This document shows positions 1 through 5,126 of a DNA stretch of 7,126 nucleotides, in pieces. Location of the stretch: contig JAKAWO010000157.1 in assembly GCA_021827255.1 (NCBI GenBank), forward strand, positions 1-7,126. The letters run 5' to 3'. This DNA is from Acidobacteriota bacterium (GTDB lineage Bacteria; Acidobacteriota; Terriglobia; UBA7540). Position 1 is the first letter of the stretch. Each line of letters opens with the position of its first letter. The position numbers were made by a program, and so were the translations under genes. A model generated the notes under the pieces. The model was not told where the DNA came from, did no database searches, and saw nothing but the letters and a program-made list of their open reading frames with translations.

Positions 1-2
1 AC

Positions 3-995
3 TATCGGGGAGGAGCTCTCGCTGGGGCCACGGTCGCTCTGTGCGGTTGGGGCTTCGCCCTAGGCCGCGCCGAGATCACCGCTGCCGATGCCGAAGTGGA
101 GTGCGGCCTTGCGCCGGGGACTCTTCGCGCAAGCGCCGGCTTCGAGTCCTTCCGGCGCGCCGCCGAGCAGGAAGACGCCATCTCGCTCGCACAGAACGCC
201 GCCGAAGCCGCCTTGGATGCCGCCCGAATCCATGCTGACGACGTGAGCGTCCTGGCGGCTGCTAGCGCCACATTTTTGGCCCTGCCGTCCTTTGGCGCGG
301 CACTGCACACACGGCTTCTTTTGCCCGAATCATGCACGGTTTTGGACGTGGGCGGAGCGTGCGTTGGACTGATCAACTCTTTGCAGGCGGCGAGCGCCAT
401 CCTCTCAGAGCATGGCGTTGGAGCAGCTCTCGTTGTAGCCTCGGAAGTTCATAGCCGTGCGCTCCAGTCCCTGCAAGCGCCCGGCGAGTTTCGGGGGTTG
501 TTTGGCGATGGGGCGTGCGCCTTCGTCCTGAGGCCGGCGCGAGCCGCGGGCGAGACCAGTCCGACGCTAGGAGAATTCACCTTCGGCTGCTCGGGGGGCT
601 TGGCCTCGGCGCTGGAAGTAAAGGCGGGGCATCACGCCAAATGGGAATTTCGGTTCCAGGGAGAGCAACTGGGCCGCGCGGCAGTGGAGCGGCTGGCGCG
701 GATCGTCGAGCAATTGGAGCTGCTGAGCGGGCGCTCGCGCTCCGACGTTGACGCCTTCGCCATCCACGAACCCAATCCGCGCCTGGCGCGCGTCTTCGCG
801 CAAAACGCCCGCATCCCGATCGAAAAAATCCCGCTCGTCTCGCGAAACTACGGCAATCTCGGCTCGGCAACGTGCGGCGTCAGCCTTTGCACGGCTCTGA
901 GCGCCCATGCAACACGGCCCGCCGCCACTCGGCCCTTAATCTTCGTTGCCGCCGTGGGCCCCGGATTGCTTTGGGCCGGAACCTTTCTCCACTAA
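3..995 (+). CDS. 3-oxoacyl-ACP synthase III (FabH/KAS III)-like protein, 5' end cut by window edge
   Basis: Thiolase-fold condensing enzyme that would join an acyl-CoA or acyl-ACP starter to a malonyl-type extender by decarboxylative Claisen condensation in the cytoplasm. The frame is open to the left edge. The first start-like codon inside is a GTG at 96, but the in-frame stretch before it (VALCGWGFALG, from about base 33) fits the first beta strand of KAS III, so the real start should lie just outside the window. The active-site triad is complete: Cys in GGACVG (codon 360-362), His in IHEPNPRL (765-767) and Asn in NYGNLGSA (855-857). The His-to-Asn distance is 30 residues, as in E. coli FabH, and Cys-to-His is 135 against 132. 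The C-terminus (AAVGPGLLWAGTFLH) is the usual glycine-rich last strand. The segment that normally carries the CoA-contacting Trp and the TGI motif is diverged (GLAPGTLRASAGF), so the substrate may not be the usual acetyl-CoA. Fatty-acid initiation, secondary metabolism or alkene-type condensation cannot be told apart here. No co-directional neighbour sits close enough to suggest an operon. Confidence 0.85.
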   Translation, partial: YRGGALAGATVALCGWGFALGRAEITAADAEVECGLAPGTLRASAGFESFRRAAEQEDAISLAQNAAEAALDAARIHADDVSVLAAASATFLALPSFGAALHTRLLLPESCTVLDVGGACVGLINSLQAASAILSEHGVGAALVVASEVHSRALQSLQAPGEFRGLFGDGACAFVLRPARAAGETSPTLGEFTFGCSGGLASALEVKAGHHAKWEFRFQGEQLGRAAVERLARIVEQLELLSGRSRSDVDAFAIHEPNPRLARVFAQNARIPIEKIPLVSRNYGNLGSATCGVSLCTALSAHATRPAATRPLIFVAAVGPGLLWAGTFLH

Positions 996-1107
996 GCGCC
1001 GCCGAAGGCTTTGTTGCGCGTCGAGCGTCCCAGCCTTCGACCTTTGAACGCCGCAACTTTGCCTTCGTGGCCTGTGAAATCTGAGCTATCCAATCTGTCG
1101 TTTGGGC

Positions 1108-1137
1108 CTAGCCTACACAAATCGCAGACTAGGCTAG
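1108..1137. repeat. Inverted repeat, 8-bp arms, 14-base loop
   Basis: CTAGCCTA at 1108-1115 is the perfect reverse complement of TAGGCTAG at 1130-1137. It lies about 110 bases after the stop codon of the KAS III-like gene. As RNA it could form an 8-bp stem, but no T run follows, so it is not a convincing intrinsic terminator. It may be a protein-binding site or chance. Confidence 0.35.
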
Positions 1138-1157
1138 AGAACGTCGGCTGAGGCTCT

Positions 1158-1184
1158 AAATGGGACAAATGGGACGTTTGGGAC
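1158..1184 (+). repeat. Three tandem 9-base repeats containing TGGGAC
   Basis: Three head-to-tail units, AAATGGGAC at 1158-1166, AAATGGGAC at 1167-1175 and GTTTGGGAC at 1176-1184. The first two are identical and the third differs in its first two bases. They run straight into the palindrome at 1182-1196. The purpose is unknown. A multi-site operator or the edge of a small repeated element are both possible. Confidence 0.7.
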
Positions 1185-1196
1185 AAAAAATTTGTC
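1182..1196. repeat. Perfect 15-base palindromic site GACAAA-AAA-TTTGTC
   Basis: GACAAA at 1182-1187 is the exact reverse complement of TTTGTC at 1191-1196, with a three-base centre. It shares its first three bases with the last TGGGAC repeat. The size and symmetry suit the binding site of a dimeric regulator, but it lies 225 bases upstream of the next start codon and no regulator gene is in view. Confidence 0.4.
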
Positions 1197-1383
1197 AAAC
1201 ATGTAAGCCTAATGTTATCAGTATGTTATATGTACATTTAGCTTTCAACGGCGCGCTGTAATCAGAAAATGTGTCCCCTTTTGACCCATCGTGTAAAGTT
1301 TACGCTGTCGCCATTTTCGAGCCGATGTCACGTTGAGGATGTGCCCTGAACGCTCAGCCGGAGCCTCTTCCCTTTCCGCAACC

Positions 1384-1413
1384 TTCAAGCCCAGGGCTGC
1401 ATCGTTGTACAAT
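1384..1413 (+). promoter_or_regulatory. Putative promoter of the VKOR fusion gene, possibly leaderless
   Basis: TACAAT at 1408-1413 differs from the consensus -10 at one position. A weak -35 candidate, TTCAAG at 1384-1389, lies 18 bases upstream. Transcription would start about 7 bases after the -10 box, at about 1420-1422, which is the ATG itself (1422). No clear Shine-Dalgarno sequence precedes that ATG; there is only GGA at 1414-1416. An 11-base palindrome, AGCCC-A-GGGCT (1388-1398), sits in the spacer and could be an operator. The -10 box overlaps TTGTACAA (1405-1412), also a palindrome. This is judged by eye from the hexamers only. Confidence 0.4.
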
Positions 1414-1421
1414 GGACCTCG

Positions 1422-3044
1422 ATGCGGAAACTGGTTCTCTTCGCGCTAGCCTTGCTCGGCCTGTTTGATTCTCTCTACCTCTTGTGGGCCTACACGTCTT
1501 CCTCCAGGCCGATGGTTTGCGTCGGAGGCGGCTGCGACGTGGTGCGCGCCAGCGCCTACGCTCACTTTGCAGGTCTGCCACTCCCAATCTTTGGCGCGGC
1601 CATGTATGTCACGCTGGCCGCGCTGCTGTTCGTTCAGCCGCTTCTCTCGGACCCTGTGTCGCGGGCGGCGCGGGGCGCGGTGGCTGGAATCTCCGCCGTG
1701 GGATTCCTCACTTCGCTCGGCCTGACCGCGATTGAAGCCTTTGTGATTCACGCCTGGTGCGCGTGGTGCGTTGTTTCAGCGATAACGGTCACGCTGATCT
1801 TTATCCTGGCCGCCCTCGAGGCGATGCGAGTCGAAACGGACACCGAGGCCTCCCGCCGCCTGTTGGCAATGCAGAGGAATCTTGCCGTCCTTTTGGGAGC
1901 GATTGTACTGGGCGTTCCAACGTTCGTCTTTTTGACGCGCCGGAACGCAATCCCTCCCCCGAAAGCGGCGTCGCCGGTCATCCTGCAAGCGCGCCTGGTG
2001 CGGCCGGACACTCATTTCTACGGCAACCCCGATGCGAGGCTGACGGTGGTCGAATTCGGTGACTTTGAGTGCCCTTTTTGCCGCCAGGCTGAGGCGTCGG
2101 CTCAGGAGTTGCGGCAGAAATTCGGTGACCGGATCCGTTTCGCGTTCCGCCAGTTTCCGCTCACCGCGATTCATCCTTACGCTGAGAAGGCCGCCGAGGC
2201 CAGCGAATGCGCCGCTCAGCAGGGCAAGTTCTGGCAGGCGGTGGACTATTTTTACGGCCATCAATCCAATTTAACGGTGCCGGCTCTCGAGAAGTATGCG
2301 GGAAGGCTCGGGCTCGACCAGGCTCAATTCAACCAATGCCTTTCGAGTGGTGAAATGGCCGCGCGAGTGCGGCAGGACCTGCGAGACGGCCGCGCCGTGG
2401 GCGTGAGCCGCGTTCCGACCTTTTTCATAGGCCATACGATGGTGGAGGGCGCGCTGCCTTATTCGCGCTTTCAAGCGCTTGTCGAGCAGCAGCTCAACGA
2501 GAACGCTCCATCCGCTCGAACGGCCAAGAAGCTGGCCGCTCCGCCCGCCCCAAAGGCGCCGAGCGCGGCCTCGAAACTCTCTCATCCGGCGGCCGCCGCG
2601 CCCTTTTCGCAGTCGAGCGCCGAACCCTTCGGTGGCGGATCAGACGCCTTCACCAAGATTGTGGCTTCCAATGCCGGCTGCAGTGTGGAGGAGGCCCGGG
2701 AGAAGCAGCCTATGATGATCGGCGTGGCCGAGGCGCGACGGCTCTCTGCCCAGGCCAAGCTCGCTCTGTTTGTGGATGTGCGCTCGCCGGGAAAATTCGC
2801 GGCCGGTCATATTCCCGGCGCGATTGACCTTCCTTCCGATGACTTCGCGGCCGCTTCGAAGAAGCTGCCGCAACACAAGACGATTGTTCTTTACCAAGGC
2901 GGGCTGGCATCGGGTGATATCTGCGCCGCCAGCCGTGCTGCCGGCCGCCTTCTTTTGTCCAGGGGATTTGGCTATCAGAAGGTCAAAGTGTTTAAGGACG
3001 GGCTAGCCGGTTGGCAAAAAGCCGGTCTGCCCGTTCAGCACTGA
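1422..3044 (+). CDS. VKOR-DsbA-rhodanese fusion, periplasmic disulfide-forming protein
   Basis: A 540-residue membrane protein that should make disulfide bonds in periplasmic proteins and regenerate itself with quinone. Residues 1-140 are a bacterial VKOR domain with several membrane segments (about 3-22, 52-74, 87-110 and 117-135). It has loop cysteines C33 and C38, the following Ser44 of the family pattern, and the quinone-side motif C113-A-W-C116. A further membrane segment at 153-172 leads out to a DsbA-like thioredoxin domain (about 190-360) with active site C217-P-F-C220 and the cis-proline in VPTFF (P332). An Ala/Pro-rich linker (about 361-405) joins a rhodanese-like domain (about 410-540, VDVRSPGKFAAGHIPGAI). 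In its active-site loop (VLYQGGLAS) the catalytic cysteine position appears to be Gln492, so sulfur transfer there is doubtful. Cys501 lies nine residues later. VKOR-DsbA fusions are known in several phyla; the added rhodanese-like tail is less usual. The start is supported by the typical VKOR opening (MRKLVLF...LFDSLYLLW). It appears to be transcribed alone. Confidence 0.92.
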   Translation: MRKLVLFALALLGLFDSLYLLWAYTSSSRPMVCVGGGCDVVRASAYAHFAGLPLPIFGAAMYVTLAALLFVQPLLSDPVSRAARGAVAGISAVGFLTSLGLTAIEAFVIHAWCAWCVVSAITVTLIFILAALEAMRVETDTEASRRLLAMQRNLAVLLGAIVLGVPTFVFLTRRNAIPPPKAASPVILQARLVRPDTHFYGNPDARLTVVEFGDFECPFCRQAEASAQELRQKFGDRIRFAFRQFPLTAIHPYAEKAAEASECAAQQGKFWQAVDYFYGHQSNLTVPALEKYAGRLGLDQAQFNQCLSSGEMAARVRQDLRDGRAVGVSRVPTFFIGHTMVEGALPYSRFQALVEQQLNENAPSARTAKKLAAPPAPKAPSAASKLSHPAAAAPFSQSSAEPFGGGSDAFTKIVASNAGCSVEEAREKQPMMIGVAEARRLSAQAKLALFVDVRSPGKFAAGHIPGAIDLPSDDFAAASKKLPQHKTIVLYQGGLASGDICAASRAAGRLLLSRGFGYQKVKVFKDGLAGWQKAGLPVQH

Positions 3045-3333
3045 GCCGGGCCAATTTCGAAAGAACCTCTTCGCCTGGATCTTTTGTCACCGGCTACGGA
3101 CCTCATCCAGCAAGCTGCAAATCGCGATCGTGATTCTTATCGCGGATTCGCTCCCGAGTGCGCGCTGCGCGAACAATCGTGCTCGGCGGGTTTCATCCTT
3201 CGTCAAATTCTTCCAAGTTGACACCGAACGTGAGTCTCCCTAAAATGCTAATGCTAATTTGCGAATTGAGCTTGTCGGCTGAGTGCCTGGAGAGGGCGCA
3301 GGGTGGCAGAAGCAAGGAGAGGCACAGAGCCAC

Positions 3334-3375
3334 GTTGAGGGGTCGCTGTTCGCAAATCTCCTAACCCTGTTTTTT
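3334..3375 (+). terminator. Weak intrinsic terminator candidate
   Basis: GTTGAGG at 3334-3340 can pair with CCTAAC at 3360-3365 if one G bulges out. A run of six T (3370-3375) begins four bases later. The stem is short, imperfect and has a long loop. It lies about 290 bases after the stop of the VKOR fusion gene, so it may be chance. Confidence 0.2.
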
Positions 3376-3400
3376 CCCCGAGCATCGGCGGTCAGCGATT

Positions 3401-3438
3401 AGAACGGTGGTGTCCTCCCGCCGCCGGGGAGGCGTTCT
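3401..3438. other. Two-part hairpin, possible structured RNA or binding site
   Basis: Inner stem CCTCCC (3414-3419) pairs with GGGAGG (3427-3432) around a seven-base loop. Immediately outside on the 3' side, CGTTCT (3433-3438) pairs with AGAACG (3401-3406), leaving a seven-base one-sided bulge (3407-3413). That gives 12 Watson-Crick pairs in two stacked helices. No T run follows, so it does not look like a terminator. It is 200 bases upstream of the HEAT-repeat gene. If the operon starts at the promoter near 3627, this element is not in its mRNA and would belong to a longer or separate transcript. Confidence 0.35.
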
Positions 3439-3626
3439 CATTGCGGGGAAGGCTGTTCGCTTCCGGAACCGTTTTTCTCGCGGCGCTTTGCCGAACAGGA
3501 TGATTCGTTGAAATTCCATTAAATTCCGTTCCCAAAAGGCCGATGCTGAATTAGGTTGTATCCGGGCGCGCGGCCAGGATTGATAAGCAGGCGGAACGGT
3601 TCCTGAGCCAAGTGTGGTTGTTCGAT

Positions 3627-3632
3627 TATAAA
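3627..3632 (+). promoter_or_regulatory. Putative -10 box of the HEAT-GT2-TPR operon, leaderless
   Basis: TATAAA differs from the consensus TATAAT by one base and ends five bases before the ATG at 3638. Transcription would therefore begin at or next to the start codon. No purine-rich ribosome-binding site is present between 3615 and 3637, which agrees with a leaderless transcript. No good -35 hexamer is visible at the usual spacing. The palindrome GGAAC-G-GTTCC at 3593-3603 lies just upstream and could bind an activator. Confidence 0.4.
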
Positions 3633-3637
3633 CTTTC

Positions 3638-5122
3638 ATGCCTTTTCTCATCGAAAACATCATCAGGGTTGTCTTTGTTCTGTTTGTCATCATCCTTCTC
3701 GGCAATTTCGTGATTATCGGCCTAGCGATCACCCGCCGGCAGCGCCGTGAAAAGTACTTTCAACGGATTGACACTCTTCGGGCGGAGTTTCGCCCCGTTG
3801 TGGCCAGACTCGTAGCCGGCCGAATGGATTACCAAGAGGGTCTCAACCGGCTGAAAGGCATTTCCGGACCGGACCGTTTCTATTTGTGGGAGCAGCTCCT
3901 GCTTGAGAAGAGGCCGAGCTCGGTTGAGGAGCCCATCCTGCGGCAGCTTTGCGAAGACCTAGGCTTGGTGCGAACCTGGCAAAACCGTTTGTCAGGGCGG
4001 GTGGACCGGCCCTCGGTTCGGGAGGCGATAGCTCGCCCGGAAGGCGTGATCGAGCGGGTCGGGCGGCTGCGTTTTCTGATTCGCGCCAAGAGCGCGGAGA
4101 ACTTGGGGATTATCCGCCATCGGGCGAGCTGGCCATTGCTGGTCAAGGCGCTGAACGATCCCTATCCCGACCTTCAATCGGTGGCTTCCCGAGCGATCGC
4201 CGCCATTCGAGAGCCGGAGAGCTTCCTGGCCCTGGTTGCGCAACTCCACAAGGTGGTTCTTGACGCCTCCTCGACCGCTCTCTCTTTGCGTTCGGTCAAA
4301 TCCGCGCTCGTAAGTTTTCCACTGGAAAATGCGTCGGGACTTCTCGCGTCGCTCCGCCATCCGAACCGCCGCATCCGTTTCCTGGCGACGGACATCATCC
4401 GCGAGATGGTCTCCCGCGAGGCAGAGGGTGATGAAAACTATGAGCTGGACCGGAAGATACTGGGCACCGAGCTGGTGGAAACGTGCCTGGAACAGTTGCC
4501 CTTCGATGAAAATCCCGACGTGCGCGCCCGGTCAACGGGGGTGATCTGTTTTCTTTCCGACCCCCGCTCGGCTCCTGTGCTTCTGACCCTGCTTCGCGAT
4601 TCGGCGTGGTTTGTCCGACTGCACGCCGTCAGGGCCCTGGCGCGGCGCAAGTTCCTGCCCCAGGCGGTCCAGATCGGCCCGGCGCTCTCGGATCCGAACT
4701 GGAGGGTGCGGGAGGCGGCCGTGACGACGTTACGAATCTTCGGTTCGGCCGGCCTCGCGCAGTTGACCGACCACTTTGTCAACACGGAAGACGTTTACAG
4801 CCAGGAACAGGTGGCCGACGTGTTCCAGCGGGCAGGGCTGATTCCCGAGCTGCTTCGGCGGTACGCCGCAGCGGACGACTCCCAGGCCCCGCAAGTGCTT
4901 GCCCAACTGGCCCGTCTGGGAAAGACCAGTTACATGCTGAGTGTTTTGACAAATAATGCTGAGCCGGACTTGCGGAAGAAGTTCCTCTTAGGCTTTGGAA
5001 GACATCCCGATCCCCAAATCCAGGCATGGGTTGGGCAGGTGGCGGCCAGCGAGACGGATCTCGAGATCCGATCAATGGCGAGGGCGGCTATGGCAGGCCG
5101 TTCCCTGGCCGGAGAGCGATAG
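3638..5122 (+). CDS. Membrane-anchored HEAT-repeat protein, first gene of glycosyltransferase operon
   Basis: A 494-residue protein whose exact function I do not recognise. Residues 7-31 form one hydrophobic membrane segment (IIRVVFVLFVIILLG...), followed at once by a basic stretch TRRQRREK. By the positive-inside rule this places the rest of the protein in the cytoplasm. After a charged helical region (about 40-150) come degenerate HEAT-type helical pairs. The clearest are around 163-195 (ASWPLLVKALNDPYPDL), 232-258 (SLRHPNRRIRFLATDII), 292-340 (APVLLTLLRDSAWFVRLHAV) and 342-370 (ALSDPNWRVREAAVTTL). These show the usual D/P-x-x-x-V-R-x-x-A-x-x-x-L spacing. HEAT repeats act as protein-binding scaffolds and no catalytic motif is seen. 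The stop is four bases before the glycosyltransferase ATG, so the two are surely co-transcribed, and partnership with that enzyme is the likeliest role. The start is chosen because it gives a short N-tail directly before the membrane segment. Confidence 0.85.
   Translation: MPFLIENIIRVVFVLFVIILLGNFVIIGLAITRRQRREKYFQRIDTLRAEFRPVVARLVAGRMDYQEGLNRLKGISGPDRFYLWEQLLLEKRPSSVEEPILRQLCEDLGLVRTWQNRLSGRVDRPSVREAIARPEGVIERVGRLRFLIRAKSAENLGIIRHRASWPLLVKALNDPYPDLQSVASRAIAAIREPESFLALVAQLHKVVLDASSTALSLRSVKSALVSFPLENASGLLASLRHPNRRIRFLATDIIREMVSREAEGDENYELDRKILGTELVETCLEQLPFDENPDVRARSTGVICFLSDPRSAPVLLTLLRDSAWFVRLHAVRALARRKFLPQAVQIGPALSDPNWRVREAAVTTLRIFGSAGLAQLTDHFVNTEDVYSQEQVADVFQRAGLIPELLRRYAAADDSQAPQVLAQLARLGKTSYMLSVLTNNAEPDLRKKFLLGFGRHPDPQIQAWVGQVAASETDLEIRSMARAAMAGRSLAGER
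5111..5116 (+). promoter_or_regulatory. Ribosome-binding site of the glycosyltransferase gene
   Basis: GGAGAG ends ten bases before the ATG at 5127 and lies inside the last codons of the HEAT gene. It decides the start. An earlier in-frame ATG at 4995 would add 44 residues (rich in Arg, Pro and Trp, unlike the family) and overlap the HEAT gene by 128 bases. Confidence 0.5.
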
Positions 5123-5126
5123 GCTG

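Larger units (their letters stand above)
996..1421. other. Intergenic region with AT-rich core, tandem repeats and palindromes
   Basis: No reading frame here looks like a gene. The stretch holds an inverted repeat at 1108-1137, three 9-base tandem repeats at 1158-1184, a 15-base palindrome at 1182-1196, an AT-rich core at about 1185-1240 with two ATGTTAT copies 11 bases apart (1212-1218 and 1223-1229), and a short palindrome GTAAAGTTTAC at 1293-1303. It ends in a promoter-like stretch directly before the VKOR fusion gene. The AT-rich core contrasts with the GC-rich genes on both sides, which is compatible with a regulatory region or a small inserted element. Confidence 0.6.
3045..3637. other. 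Long intergenic region (593 bases) without a credible gene
   Basis: No frame on either strand shows a plausible protein. The region contains a 2.5-copy tandem AATGCT repeat (from 3244), a weak terminator-like structure (3334-3375), a two-part hairpin (3401-3438), a short stem GGAAG/CTTCC (3447-3451 with 3460-3464), an 11-base palindrome GGAAC-G-GTTCC (3593-3603) and a promoter-like hexamer (3627-3632). Its length before an operon leaves room for regulatory sites, a small RNA or a decayed gene. I recognise no known riboswitch. Confidence 0.6.

Noticed and set aside
1108..1137. Inverted repeat considered as the terminator of the KAS III-like gene
   Set aside because: The stem is perfect but no T run follows and the loop is 14 bases. 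It is kept as a repeat only.
1776..2264. Minus-strand open frame of 162 codons within the VKOR-DsbA fusion
   Set aside because: It is fully antisense to a gene with clear catalytic motifs, and its composition is that of a shadow frame. No ribosome-binding site or domain was seen.
3465..3603. Two inverted copies of GGAACCGTT (3465-3473 plus strand; 3595-3603 minus strand)
   Set aside because: A 9-base inverted match within about 600 bases is expected by chance roughly once, so it is not reported as a paired operator.
3361..3732. Minus-strand open frame of 123 codons covering part of the intergenic gap
   Set aside because: It overlaps the start and membrane segment of the HEAT gene in antisense and is low-complexity basic sequence (many Arg, Lys, Thr and Met). 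No recognisable family.
4995..5126. In-frame upstream ATG that would lengthen the glycosyltransferase by 44 residues
   Set aside because: The extension overlaps the HEAT gene, reads as basic and Pro/Trp-rich sequence unlike this family, and the ATG at 5127 has a suitable GGAGAG upstream.
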